Shown piece after piece: positions 18,982 to 26,971 of a DNA stretch of 64,000 bases; the stretch's first letter is position 1; every line of letters starts with the position of its first letter. Source of the DNA: Leuconostocaceae bacterium ESL0723 (lineage in GTDB: Bacteria > Bacillota > Bacilli > Lactobacillales > Lactobacillaceae); contig CP113928.1 of NCBI GenBank assembly GCA_029392055.1, forward strand, positions 370,501 through 434,500. Reading direction: 5' to 3'. The notes under the pieces were generated by a model. It had not been told where the DNA came from, made no database searches, and saw only the letters and a list, made by a program, of their open reading frames with translations. Position numbers and translations under genes: made by a program.

Positions 18982-19754
18982 ACGCAATTGGACTCTTATC
19001 CCTGATTTTGTTTGCGGCCTTGATGCTGGTGGCTGGTAAGCAGGGTTTGAAAATTTTTCTAGGACTGGTGATTAACTTTGCCGTGATTTTTATCCTGATC
19101 ATCCTACTGAACTGGCAGTTTAACCCCTACGTGGTGACTGCCATTCTCAGCGTGACTATCCTGGCAGTTTCAATCTATCTCAGCTCAGATAACAGTCAGG
19201 TGATGAACACGGCCTTTAAGGCCAGCCTGGTTATCACCGCCGGCCTGATGTTGGTAGCCTACTTAGCCCAACTCAGTGGACAGCTACAGGGCTTTGCGAC
19301 CGAAAATTCGGATGAACTCGAGGGGCTTTCCTTGGCCGTTGGCTTAAACTTTGGTCATTTAGCGGTCGTAGTAATGGTTTTGTCCGCCCTGGGGGCGATT
19401 GCCGAAGCCTCAATGGCGATTACGGCCGACCTACACGAGGTGATTGAACGGACACCAACCATCCAGGTGACTAACCTGGAACACCATGCCCGGATTATCG
19501 GCCGTCAGATTTTAGGCACGGCGATTAACACCCTCTTCTTTGGAATGTTGGGTTCGACCCTGCCGCTGTTAATCTGGTTTTTGCGCCTGCGCTACAGCCT
19601 GTCCATGTTTTTTAATGCCAAACTGTTAGTTATGGAGCTGATTACGATGCTGCTGGGGATGCTGGGCATTTTGCTCAGTATTTGGTTGGCCAGCCACCTG
19701 GTCGTCAATGATTTTAAAAAGGGGAGGATTGACCTGGATGCAGGAGACCTTTGA
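18978..19754 (+). CDS. YibE/F family membrane protein (second of a pair)
   Basis: A 258-residue protein with about seven hydrophobic helices and no large soluble domain. It repeats the family core of its upstream partner: LSALGAIAEASMAI corresponds to LGAVMDESSDII, and GRQILGTAINTLFFGM to GREILGTLVNILFM. A conserved acidic residue in the membrane core is kept in both. It overlaps the upstream gene by four bases and the downstream small gene by 17, so the three look translationally coupled. Confidence 0.8.
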   Translation: MNAIGLLSLILFAALMLVAGKQGLKIFLGLVINFAVIFILIILLNWQFNPYVVTAILSVTILAVSIYLSSDNSQVMNTAFKASLVITAGLMLVAYLAQLSGQLQGFATENSDELEGLSLAVGLNFGHLAVVVMVLSALGAIAEASMAITADLHEVIERTPTIQVTNLEHHARIIGRQILGTAINTLFFGMLGSTLPLLIWFLRLRYSLSMFFNAKLLVMELITMLLGMLGILLSIWLASHLVVNDFKKGRIDLDAGDL

Positions 19755-20040
19755 CATGATTGAGGAAATCACCCGTGATGACGGTTCGATCTATTACGAG
19801 CTGGGAAACATCACCCACAACGGGCGGGCGGAGTATGCCGCTGACCATGGCTTTATTAAGCAGGTCCGGATTTTAAAGATTAACATTCCCCGTTCCAAGC
19901 ACGTGGAGCGGGTGGAAGCCTACATCAACGAAAACTATGAAAAACTACCGCTGGAATATGACGGTTGGCAGGAGTGGAAGAAATCACCAGAAATCCAGCA
20001 GGAACTCGACCAGATTTTGCTGGATAATAAGTTGGGTTAA
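19738..20040 (+). CDS. Small hypothetical protein downstream of the YibE/F pair
   Basis: A 100-residue soluble, charged protein I do not recognise. The N-terminal half (EEITRDDGSIYYELGNITHNGRAEYA... read in parts) looks like two or three beta strands, and the rest is helical with KHVERVEAYINENYEKLP and a Glu/Gln-rich end. The start at 19738 has GGGGAGGA at ideal spacing; ATG at 19756 is an alternative. It overlaps the YibE/F gene, so it belongs to that operon. No catalytic motif is visible. Confidence 0.6.
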   Translation: MQETFDMIEEITRDDGSIYYELGNITHNGRAEYAADHGFIKQVRILKINIPRSKHVERVEAYINENYEKLPLEYDGWQEWKKSPEIQQELDQILLDNKLG

Positions 20041-20069
20041 TTGTAATCTCGGCTGCTTTTCAGTATAAT
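20041..20069 (+). promoter_or_regulatory. tRNA-Cys promoter
   Basis: TTGTAA (20041-20046) and TATAAT (20064-20069) with a 17-base spacer, immediately after the preceding stop codon and about 35 bases upstream of the mature tRNA. Confidence 0.75.
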
Positions 20070-20104
20070 GAGTTGCGTTGCGGTGACTTTGAAGCCGCTG
20101 ATTT

Positions 20105-20175
20105 GGTGGTATAGCCAAGTGGTAAGGCAATGGTCTGCAAAACCGTGATCGCCGGTTCGACTCCGGTTACCACCT
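20105..20175 (+). tRNA. tRNA-Cys (anticodon GCA)
   Basis: A 71-nt cloverleaf: acceptor GGTGGTA/TACCACC with T as discriminator base (as expected for Cys), D-arm GCC/GGC, anticodon stem ATGGT/ACCGT (one T-G pair) with loop CTGCAAA, and T-arm GCCGG/CCGGT around TTCGACT. No CCA is encoded. Own promoter and terminator make it a single-gene unit. Confidence 0.95.
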
Positions 20176-20180
20176 CTAAC

Positions 20181-20207
20181 AACCGTCTGGGAAACCAGAC
20201 GGTTTTT
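20181..20207 (+). terminator. tRNA-Cys terminator
   Basis: 10-bp perfect stem AACCGTCTGG/CCAGACGGTT with loop GAAA and a T-run. Confidence 0.9.
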
Positions 20208-20331
20208 GTTATGCCAGGGACCAGGGCAAAACCGGCTGGACGGCCTAAATTATGTTATAATATTCTTATTAATATTTACTGATAACTGATATATCGATTG
20301 AGAAAAGAATTTAAGAAGGAGTGTGCTAATC

Positions 20332-20652
20332 ATGGGCATGCGTGTTGATAATTATGTTGCCGAAGAAGACCGAAAGGTGGTCGCGGACCGACGGATTAAG
20401 CTACTGAAGTTTTTCAGTAAGGTCGCGACCTTCACTTGTATTTTGATGTATGTTTCTTATATCCCTCAGATTATGTCTAACTTTAGTGGGCACCCAGTTT
20501 CACCCCTGCAACCCTTAGTTGCGGCGGTCAACGCCACTTTGTGGACCTGCTACGGCTGGTTTAAGACCTATAAGGATATGCCAATTATCATTTCCAATGT
20601 GCCAGGAATTTTCTTTGGCCTGATTACCGTTGTGACGGTTTATATTCACTAA
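20332..20652 (+). CDS. SemiSWEET-type transporter (PQ-loop family)
   Basis: A 106-residue protein with three membrane helices, the size of a SemiSWEET half-transporter that works as a dimer to move sugars. The PQ motif is present in helix 1 (SYIPQIMSN, about residues 43-51) and helix 3 carries the conserved Asn/Pro region SNVPGIFFG. The start at 20332 has AAGGAG 10 bases upstream; a GTG at 20323 is too close to it. An extended -10 (TGTTATAAT, 20253-20261) gives a leader of about 65 bases. Substrate is unknown. Confidence 0.8.
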   Translation: MGMRVDNYVAEEDRKVVADRRIKLLKFFSKVATFTCILMYVSYIPQIMSNFSGHPVSPLQPLVAAVNATLWTCYGWFKTYKDMPIIISNVPGIFFGLITVVTVYIH

Positions 20653-20655
20653 AAT

Positions 20656-20680
20656 AAAAAGACCCGGTTGGGTCTTTTTT
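20656..20680. terminator. Bidirectional terminator between SemiSWEET and merR genes
   Basis: AAAAAGACCC-GGTT-GGGTCTTTTTT stem-loop, symmetric, overlapping the end of the reverse-strand regulator gene. Confidence 0.8.
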
Positions 20681-21047
20681 ATTTTGCCTGCATGGCTTGG
20701 TAGGTCTTGATTTTCTTTTCTAAAAAATCGATGTTTTGTGCTACTTGATTTTGCAGTTGGTGCAGTTCATCTAGTTGGTTAAAGAGTAGGTCAAGTCTTT
20801 GGGGGATTGTCTTATTGCCTGCGTACCGCAATTTTGCGTACTGCTGCATATCTTTGATTTTCATACCAGTTTTCTTCAGGCGAATGATGAACTGAATCCA
20901 GACAATATCTTTATGAGTATAGTAACGCTGATTAGCTGCAGTTCGGGCGGGGAATATTAGCTTTTCATGTTCGTAAAATCTCAGCGTATCGATGCTGAGG
21001 CCAACTTTGTCTGAGAATTGGCCAATCGTATACTTTTCTTCACTCAT
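20679..21047 (-). CDS. MerR family transcriptional regulator (AdhR-like)
   Basis: A 122-residue activator. The N-terminal winged helix-turn-helix shows YTIGQFSDKVGLSIDTLRFYEHEKLI (residues 6-31, read in parts), the MerR hallmark, then a wing with NQRYYTHKDI and a long C-terminal dimerisation helix. No metal-binding cysteines are present, as in the aldehyde-responsive AdhR/YraB group. GAGGT precedes the start. It is divergent from a carboxymuconolactone decarboxylase gene, as B. subtilis adhR neighbours yraC, and a MerR-type operator lies between them. Base composition is visibly AT-richer than around. Confidence 0.88.
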   Translation of the reverse strand: MSEEKYTIGQFSDKVGLSIDTLRFYEHEKLIFPARTAANQRYYTHKDIVWIQFIIRLKKTGMKIKDMQQYAKLRYAGNKTIPQRLDLLFNQLDELHQLQNQVAQNIDFLEKKIKTYQAMQAK

Positions 21048-21081
21048 ATTTATTACCTCAAATGTTTATAAAAAGTTTTTA

Positions 21082-21112
21082 TTGACCTTGAGTATACTCC
21101 AGGGATTATGTT
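21082..21112 (+). promoter_or_regulatory. MerR-type promoter with operator dyad
   Basis: TTGACC (21082-21087) and TATGTT (21107-21112) are 19 bases apart, the over-long spacing typical of MerR-activated promoters. The spacer holds an imperfect 18-bp dyad centred at 21094/21095 (CCTTGAGTATACTCCAGG, one mismatched pair). Confidence 0.8.
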
Positions 21113-21158
21113 TTAGTTGTTCAGATTTGAACCACTAAATCAAAAGGAGATTCTCATT

Positions 21159-21542
21159 ATGGCCAACTCAGAACGATTTGAAAGAGGGTTAAGAAACTTA
21201 GAAAAAATTGATGGTGCTGGCGGGCAAGCTGTAATAGACTCGTTAGCTGGTCTGGGAGAAGATGTCGGTAAATATATTATTGAATTTGCATTTGGGGATA
21301 TCTATGAGCGGAGGGCTCTTTCATTGAAGCAACGGGAAATGGTTACGATTACCAGCTTACTCTCACAAGGAGATACTGACCCACAATTATACGTTCATAT
21401 TAATGGTTCTCTCAATGTCGGATTAACTGAAGAAGAGATTATTGAAATCTTCATTCAATGTATTCCCTATGTTGGCTTCCCAAAAGTACTAAATGCTCTT
21501 TCAGTAGCTAAGAAAGTTTTTAGCGAAAGAATTTCTAAATAA
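21159..21542 (+). CDS. Carboxymuconolactone decarboxylase family protein (YraC-like)
   Basis: A 127-residue all-helical protein of the CMD/AhpD superfamily. The core reads SLKQREMVTITSLLSQGDT and LNVGLTEEEIIEIFIQCIPYVGFPK. Most stand-alone members act in aldehyde or lactone metabolism or redox stress, and the AhpD-type CxxC is absent, so a peroxidase role is unlikely. The start at 21159 has AAGGAGA upstream. Regulation by the divergent MerR protein is strongly suggested by the operator. The G+C is clearly lower than in flanking genes. Confidence 0.85.
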   Translation: MANSERFERGLRNLEKIDGAGGQAVIDSLAGLGEDVGKYIIEFAFGDIYERRALSLKQREMVTITSLLSQGDTDPQLYVHINGSLNVGLTEEEIIEIFIQCIPYVGFPKVLNALSVAKKVFSERISK

Positions 21543-21543
21543 T

Positions 21544-21564
21544 GGCCCTTTGTGGGCTTTTTAT
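21544..21564 (+). terminator. Weak terminator after the CMD gene
   Basis: GCCC/GGGC four-base stem followed by TTTTTATTTT. Short stem, modest support. Confidence 0.45.
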
Positions 21565-21628
21565 TTTCCGAGAAATACCCAGTCAATGGTAAAATAAGGC
21601 CATTAGTTACGTATGATAGGATATCAGG

Positions 21629-23659
21629 ATGTTAACCTACCAAGATTCCCTGGATCAATTGGCCGGGGTGGGGCCCAAGCGCTTGGAAGCTCTCCACGAC
21701 CTAAATCTTTTTACAATTGAAGACCTCTTGACCTACTATCCTTTTCGCTACGAGGACCTTGGTAGCCGCCTCCCCAGCCAGACCTTGGATGGGGAGAAGG
21801 TGACCTTTAAGGGAACGGTTAGCACTGCTCCAGTGGTCCGCCGTTTTGGGAAACGGTCCCAGACCCAGTTTGGCCTGATGGTTGACCGGGAAAATGTGCG
21901 GGTGACCTTCTTTAACCAGCCCTGGATGGCTAAAAACATTGAACCGGGCCAGGAGGTGGCCATTTATGGCACCTACAACGCGGCCCGGGCAGCCCTGACG
22001 GCCATTAAGCTAGTTTCGGCAACCACTGATGAGCTCGATCCGATTTATCCGGCCAGCCAGCACATCACGGCCAAGACCATCCGTCAGCTGATTGAACAGG
22101 CCTGGGGCCAAGTGCGCGGTCAACTACCGGATCTGGTGCCAGAGCATCTGCGCCAGAAATATCGTCTCTTAGAACGGAACCAGCAGGTGGAACAAATGCA
22201 CTTTCCACCTGACCCCGCCAGTGCCAAAGCGGCCCGGCGCAGTGCGGCCTTTGAAGAATTTTTTGTCTTCCAAATGCGGCTACAACTGCTGAAGCTGAGC
22301 GACCAAGGCTTTGCCGGGGAAGCCATCCATTATGACCAGGCGGCTCTGCAGGACTTTACCAAGCATTTGCCTTTTGAACTGACCGAGGCCCAAGAACGGG
22401 TGGTCGGCGAGATTCTAAAGGACCAGGGGCGGCCAATTCACATGAACCGCCTACTGCAAGGCGATGTGGGTTCTGGTAAAACGGTTGTTGCCGCCCTGGC
22501 CATGTATGCGGCCATTACCGGTGGAACCCAGGCGGCCTTGATGGCACCTACAGAAATCCTAGCCCAGCAGCACGCGCGTTCCCTGGCTAAGCTCTTTGAC
22601 CAGGTCGGCCTGCCCATCCGGGTGGAACTGCTGACTAGTGGTTTAAAGGCCGCTCAGCGCCGTCAAATTCTAGCTGACCTAGAAGATGGCGACATTGACC
22701 TGGTGGTGGGGACCCACGCCCTCTTACAGCCTGACGTGCACTTTCACCATCTTGGTCTAGCCGTGATTGATGAACAACACCGTTTTGGGGTGAAACAGCG
22801 GGCCGCCCTCCGAGAGGGTGGGGTTAACCCTGACATTTTGGCGATGACGGCCACACCAATTCCGCGGACGCTGTCCATTACGGCATATGGGGAGATGGAT
22901 GTTTCCATTATTGACCAGCTGCCAGCCGGCCGCCTCCCGATTAAAACCAAGCTCCTATCCCACCGCAGTCGGGACCAGGTCCTCGACTTTATCCGAACTC
23001 AACTAGCCAAAAAGGCCCAGGTTTATGTCGTGACCCCCTTAATTGCCGAATCGGATGCTCTAGACGTGCAAAACGCCGAGGCCCTGCAGGAAGAATTAGC
23101 GGCTGACCTGCCAGATTACCAGGTCGGGCTGATGCATGGCCGTCTGGATAATGATGAAAAGCAGGCCCTGATGACGGCCTTTGAAAAGAACCAGATACAG
23201 GTGCTAGTGGCCACCACCGTGGTGGAAGTTGGGGTGGATGTGCCCAACGCGACTGTGATGGTCGTGGTCGATGCCGATCGGTTTGGCCTAGCCCAGCTTC
23301 ACCAGCTCCGCGGTCGGGTCGGCCGGGGCAAGCAGCAGTCTTACACCTTGCTAATTGCGGACCCCAAGACCGAATACGGTCGGTCCCGGCTGGATGCCAT
23401 GGTAGAAAGCAATGACGGCTTTGTCCTAGCCCAACGTGATTTGGAATTGCGGGGGGCCGGTGATATATTGGGTACCAAGCAGTCGGGCGTCCCCGACTTT
23501 GCGGTCGGTGACCCGGTCAAGGATTTAACAATGATGACCGTGGCCCAGCAGGAGGCCATTGACCTGGTCAGTGACCCTAAATGGGACCAGAATCCAGATA
23601 ACCAGGCCCTGGTGAATTACCTGTCTGAAACCATGGCTGGTTACCGACACTTTGATTAA
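21629..23659 (+). CDS. recG: ATP-dependent DNA helicase RecG
   Basis: It remodels stalled replication forks and branch-migrates Holliday junctions. The N-terminal wedge (OB-fold) domain covers about residues 1-160, with GVGPKRLEAL near residue 14. Helicase motifs follow: I GDVGSGKT (about 285), Ia APTEIL, II DEQH (about 384), III MTATPIPRTL, and VI QLRGRVGRGKQQS. Length 676 is normal. It heads the recG-plsX-acp cluster common in Firmicutes. Confidence 0.97.
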   Translation: MLTYQDSLDQLAGVGPKRLEALHDLNLFTIEDLLTYYPFRYEDLGSRLPSQTLDGEKVTFKGTVSTAPVVRRFGKRSQTQFGLMVDRENVRVTFFNQPWMAKNIEPGQEVAIYGTYNAARAALTAIKLVSATTDELDPIYPASQHITAKTIRQLIEQAWGQVRGQLPDLVPEHLRQKYRLLERNQQVEQMHFPPDPASAKAARRSAAFEEFFVFQMRLQLLKLSDQGFAGEAIHYDQAALQDFTKHLPFELTEAQERVVGEILKDQGRPIHMNRLLQGDVGSGKTVVAALAMYAAITGGTQAALMAPTEILAQQHARSLAKLFDQVGLPIRVELLTSGLKAAQRRQILADLEDGDIDLVVGTHALLQPDVHFHHLGLAVIDEQHRFGVKQRAALREGGVNPDILAMTATPIPRTLSITAYGEMDVSIIDQLPAGRLPIKTKLLSHRSRDQVLDFIRTQLAKKAQVYVVTPLIAESDALDVQNAEALQEELAADLPDYQVGLMHGRLDNDEKQALMTAFEKNQIQVLVATTVVEVGVDVPNATVMVVVDADRFGLAQLHQLRGRVGRGKQQSYTLLIADPKTEYGRSRLDAMVESNDGFVLAQRDLELRGAGDILGTKQSGVPDFAVGDPVKDLTMMTVAQQEAIDLVSDPKWDQNPDNQALVNYLSETMAGYRHFD

Positions 23660-23677
23660 ATAAATTGGAGAAAAATA

Positions 23678-24715
23678 ATGATTAAGATTGCAGTGGATGC
23701 CATGGGCGGTGACTTTGCGCCCGCCGAAATCGTCAAGGGGATTGAAATCGCCCGGGACCGTTATCCCGAGCTTGAGTTCCAACTTTACGGTACCCAGACT
23801 GAGGTTGCCCCCTTGGTGGAAAACATGGACCGGATTACGGTGGTGCCAACCACTGAGGTGATTGCTATGGGCGACGAACCAGTTCGGGCCATGCGCCAGA
23901 AGAAGGATTCTTCCCTAGTCCAGGCGGCTAACGCTGTCAAGGATGGTCGGGCCGACGCCCTCTTTAGTGCCGGTAATACCGGCGCCCTGCTTTCCAGTGC
24001 CATCTTTATTGTGGGCCGGATTAAGGGGGTTGAACGGCCAGCCCTGGCCACGGCCATGCCTAGCTTCGATGGTCCTAACAATCAGTTTGTTTTCATGGAC
24101 CTTGGGGCTAACGCTGAAAATAAGCCCAGCCACCTTTACCAGTACGGTATCTTGGGTAGTTTCTACGCTTCCCATGTTCTGGGTATCAAAGATCCCCGTG
24201 TCCGGCTGTTAAACAACGGGGCCGAGGAAGATAAGGGCGATGAAGTCCACAAGGAAGCCCACCAGCTGATGAAGCAGGGAACTGCCTATAACTTTGTCGG
24301 TAACATTGAATCCCGTGAATTGATGGCCGGCACGGCTGACGTCGTGGTTGCGGATGGCTTTTCTGGTAACGCCGCTCTAAAGGCCATGGAAGGCACGGCT
24401 TTGACCATGCTCCAAGAAATTAAAAAGGCCATTATGAGTACTGGCCTGCGCGGTAAGTTGGGTGGCCTGCTCTTAAAGCCGGCCTTTAAGAAGGTGGCCA
24501 AGGAACTCGACTTTAACCAGGCCGGCGGTGCCGTGGTCTTGGGTGTCAAGGCTCCAGTGGTTAAGACCCACGGGTCAGCCAAGGCACCGGCAGTCGCCAA
24601 TACCATGGGCCAAATTCAAACCATGGTTAAGGGAAACCTGATTTCGGATGTAACCCAGTTTATCAGCGAAAATAGTGAGGCCCTGAAGGTTAAAAAGACC
24701 GATGACCAGGCCTGA
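23678..24715 (+). CDS. plsX: Phosphate acyltransferase PlsX
   Basis: It makes acyl-phosphate from acyl-ACP, the substrate of PlsY in phospholipid synthesis. The start KIAVDAMGGDFAP is the family signature, and SAGNTGALLSSA, MDLGANAENKP and VVADGFSGNAALK are conserved active-site blocks. Length 345 is normal. GGAG stands 8 bases before the ATG at 23678, and the gene follows recG by 18 bases, so the two are probably co-transcribed. Confidence 0.97.
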   Translation: MIKIAVDAMGGDFAPAEIVKGIEIARDRYPELEFQLYGTQTEVAPLVENMDRITVVPTTEVIAMGDEPVRAMRQKKDSSLVQAANAVKDGRADALFSAGNTGALLSSAIFIVGRIKGVERPALATAMPSFDGPNNQFVFMDLGANAENKPSHLYQYGILGSFYASHVLGIKDPRVRLLNNGAEEDKGDEVHKEAHQLMKQGTAYNFVGNIESRELMAGTADVVVADGFSGNAALKAMEGTALTMLQEIKKAIMSTGLRGKLGGLLLKPAFKKVAKELDFNQAGGAVVLGVKAPVVKTHGSAKAPAVANTMGQIQTMVKGNLISDVTQFISENSEALKVKKTDDQA

Positions 24716-24758
24716 TTATGTTATGATATGAGCAGACAAATCTTAGAGGAGAGATAAC

Positions 24759-25010
24759 ATGAAGCTCGATAAAGAAGCGATTTACAACAAGTTGGCGGAT
24801 GAGGTCGCAACCCGGTTTGATCTAAAGCGGGACCAGATTACTCCTAATCTGAACTTCACCACCGACGTAAACGCTGATTCGATTGATTTTGTGGAATTGG
24901 TACTCGAGGTCGAGGATATGTTCGATATCGAAATTCCAGATGATGATGTCAGCAAGCTGGCCACCCTGCAAAACACGGTGGACTACGTTTACGACCATCA
25001 AAAGGACTAA
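24759..25010 (+). CDS. acpP: Acyl carrier protein
   Basis: The 83-residue carrier of acyl chains in fatty-acid and phospholipid synthesis. The phosphopantetheine attachment serine is Ser41 in NADSIDFVEL; Ile replaces the usual Leu after it. The four-helix acidic pattern is clear. An extended -10 (TGTTATGAT, 24720-24728) in the gap suggests its own promoter in addition to plsX read-through. This acp follows plsX rather than sitting with a fab cluster. Confidence 0.93.
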   Translation: MKLDKEAIYNKLADEVATRFDLKRDQITPNLNFTTDVNADSIDFVELVLEVEDMFDIEIPDDDVSKLATLQNTVDYVYDHQKD

Positions 25011-25023
25011 ATTGAGTAATCGG

Positions 25024-25051
25024 CGTGCTGGTCATTGACTAGCACGTTTTT
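25024..25051 (+). terminator. acp terminator
   Basis: CGTGCT/AGCACG stem with an inner GTC/GAC pairing, followed by TTTTTAT. Confidence 0.7.
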
Positions 25052-25067
25052 ATATTGAGGAATTACC

Positions 25068-25541
25068 ATGACTGATGACCAGCTTCAAACCTACGTTGAG
25101 CAGCTGTCACAAACCTACTTTGGCCGGCCTTTTACCCATCGGGCAACTTTTAACCACCGCTTGAGGACGACGGGCGGCCGCTACCTGCTGGCCAACCATA
25201 ACCTGGAGTTCAACCCCAAGATGCAAAACTTACCGGCCTTTGCCGGCATCGTCAAGCATGAACTCTGCCATTATCACCTGCATCTGCTTGGCCGGGGGTA
25301 CCGGCACCGGGATGCCGACTTTAAGGCCCTGCTAAAGCAGGTCGGCGGGGACCGCTATGCGCCAACCCTAGCCAACCAGTCTCAAAAAAACTACTGGCAT
25401 TACCGCTGTGCTGCTGGCCATGATCTCTACCGCCGGCGACGGATTAATACCAAACGCTACGTCTGCGGTCAGTGTCACCAGCCGCTGACCCTAGTCGGGC
25501 AGGTGAGCGCCGCTCAAATTGGAGGGCGCCAACATGCTTAA
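25068..25541 (+). CDS. SprT-like zinc metalloprotein
   Basis: A 157-residue SprT-like family protein. The zinc-dependent HELCH motif (KHELCHYHLHLLGRGYRHRD, about residues 64-83) gives H-E-x-x-H plus a downstream His. A C-terminal zinc ribbon follows, YRCAAGH ... YVCGQCHQPL (about residues 117-145). The family is common in Firmicutes (YdcK); eukaryotic SPRTN is a DNA-protein crosslink protease, but activity of the bacterial members is not established. The last codons overlap the next small gene. Confidence 0.85.
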   Translation: MTDDQLQTYVEQLSQTYFGRPFTHRATFNHRLRTTGGRYLLANHNLEFNPKMQNLPAFAGIVKHELCHYHLHLLGRGYRHRDADFKALLKQVGGDRYAPTLANQSQKNYWHYRCAAGHDLYRRRRINTKRYVCGQCHQPLTLVGQVSAAQIGGRQHA

Positions 25542-25761
25542 TCTGATTCTTAAAATTTTGCTGGGGGTCCTGGCAGTCTTTGGGTTCCTAGTCCTGATTT
25601 TCCTCGGGCGAGGGTACCACTGGGCCGGGTGGGTTGAGCTCCTGTCACTGCTAGGCTGGCTGGTCCTCGTCAACCTAGCCTATATTTACCTTTATGTTCG
25701 GCAAACCCGGTCGCAGTTGGCCCAGGAGGTTGAGGACGAGGAGGACAGTACAGCCAAATAA
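25534..25761 (+). CDS. Small membrane protein, unknown
   Basis: A 75-residue protein with two adjacent hydrophobic helices (about residues 3-24 and 33-53) and a charged, Glu-rich end. GGAGGG at 25521-25526 supports the ATG at 25534, which overlaps the SprT-like gene by eight bases. No family is recognised. The overlap suggests translation coupled to the upstream gene. Confidence 0.65.
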   Translation: MLNLILKILLGVLAVFGFLVLIFLGRGYHWAGWVELLSLLGWLVLVNLAYIYLYVRQTRSQLAQEVEDEEDSTAK

Positions 25762-25762
25762 T

Positions 25763-25799
25763 TGTAAGCGGTTGCAAACTGAGCCGGTTTTGCTATACT
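25763..25799 (+). promoter_or_regulatory. ccpA promoter with overlapping cre site
   Basis: The cre-like sequence TGTAAGCGGTTGCA (25763-25776) matches the consensus TGWAANCGNTNWCA except at one position. It overlaps the -35 TTGCAA (25772-25777). The -10 is TATACT (25794-25799) with an extended TGC before it, spacing 16. This placement predicts negative autoregulation by CcpA. Confidence 0.75.
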
Positions 25800-25850
25800 G
25801 ACCACAGTTAAACTTTCTGACATTGACATTACTTGATAGGGAGAACAGCC

Positions 25851-26867
25851 ATGGCCGGCAAGAAAGCCCATGCTACAATTTATGACGTTGCCAACCAGGT
25901 CGGGGTCTCCCTGGCCACGGTTTCCCGGGTGGTCAATGGCAGTAACAGTGTGCGGGATTCGACTCGCCAAAAGGTGTTAGCCGCCATCGCCGAACTGGGC
26001 TACCAACCCAATGCGGTCGCTCGGGGCCTGGCTTCTAAGAAGACCACCACGATTGGGGTGGTCATGCCCGACGTGACTAATCAGTTTTATGCGGAATTAA
26101 CGCGTGGGATTGATGACGTGGCCAACATGTACCACTACGATGTCTTACTGACCAACACTGACGATGACCCAGCCCGCGAGGTCATGGCCATTAACAACCT
26201 GTCCAACAAGCAGGTCGATGGCATGATTTTCATGGACAATGAGCTCGACGAGCAGATTTTAAAGTCATTAGAAGCCCTCAACATTCCGGTCGTCTTGGCC
26301 GGGGCGGTTGCGGACGTTGACAGCCTACCAAGTGTTAACATCGACTACCTGGACGCCTTTCGCGAGGTAACCAGTCAAATGCTGGCCCACGGTCACGAAA
26401 AAGTTGCCCTGGTTACGGACAGTCTAGACCGGGCCATTAACCGCAGTTACCGTCTGAAAGGCTACCAGGCGGCCCTGGCCGACCAGCACGTCGCCTACGA
26501 TGAGCACCTGGTCTTTGACTGTATTCGGGACTATCAGGACGGCTACGCCCTGGCGCCGGAAATTATTGCCGCCGGTGCGACGGCCATCGTCGTCTATGAT
26601 GACGAAGTAGCCCTAGGAATTCTGAACTACTTTAACGATCAGGGGCTTCGGGTGCCAGCTGACTTTGAAATTGTCACTGCCAACAATACTAATTACAGTG
26701 TGGTCGCCCGACCACAGCTAACCGCGATTGGCCAGCCTAAATATGATATCGGCGCAGTGGCCATGCGGATGTTAACCAAGTTGATGGATAACCAAGATTT
26801 AAATGAACGTCAGGTTTTCTTACCTCATACCATGGTCTGGCGTCAGACTACTAAGCAGTCGAAGTGA
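25851..26867 (+). CDS. ccpA: Catabolite control protein A
   Basis: A LacI-family global regulator that binds cre sites with HPr-Ser-P and controls carbon metabolism. The helix-turn-helix is at residues 7-27 (ATIYDVANQVGVSLATVSRVV, read in parts) and VNGSNSVRDSTRQKV is the hinge-side DNA region. The periplasmic-binding-like core contains GVVMPDVTNQFYAEL and YVVYDDEVALG-like segments. Length 338 fits. The start at 25851 has AGGGAGA upstream. Similarity to lactobacillar CcpA is strong throughout, favouring it over a sugar-specific LacI repressor; no sugar operon adjoins. Confidence 0.88.
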   Translation: MAGKKAHATIYDVANQVGVSLATVSRVVNGSNSVRDSTRQKVLAAIAELGYQPNAVARGLASKKTTTIGVVMPDVTNQFYAELTRGIDDVANMYHYDVLLTNTDDDPAREVMAINNLSNKQVDGMIFMDNELDEQILKSLEALNIPVVLAGAVADVDSLPSVNIDYLDAFREVTSQMLAHGHEKVALVTDSLDRAINRSYRLKGYQAALADQHVAYDEHLVFDCIRDYQDGYALAPEIIAAGATAIVVYDDEVALGILNYFNDQGLRVPADFEIVTANNTNYSVVARPQLTAIGQPKYDIGAVAMRMLTKLMDNQDLNERQVFLPHTMVWRQTTKQSK

Positions 26868-26882
26868 ATCGGCTGCTTTTTA
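26854..26882 (+). terminator. ccpA terminator
   Basis: AGCAGTCG (26854-26861) pairs with CGGCTGCT (26870-26877), followed by T residues. The stem overlaps the stop codon. Confidence 0.7.
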
Positions 26883-26971
26883 CTTGCATTTTTACTTAAT
26901 TCAGTTTAGAATGGTTATAAGTTAAGAATCATTATAAATTAAATTAAATTTTTGAAAGATTGAGGTTATAG

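Noticed and set aside
20105-20175. tRNA-linked integration site (att) at tRNA-Cys or tRNA-Lys
   Set aside because: No duplicated tRNA 3' end, integrase or mobile gene was found near either tRNA.
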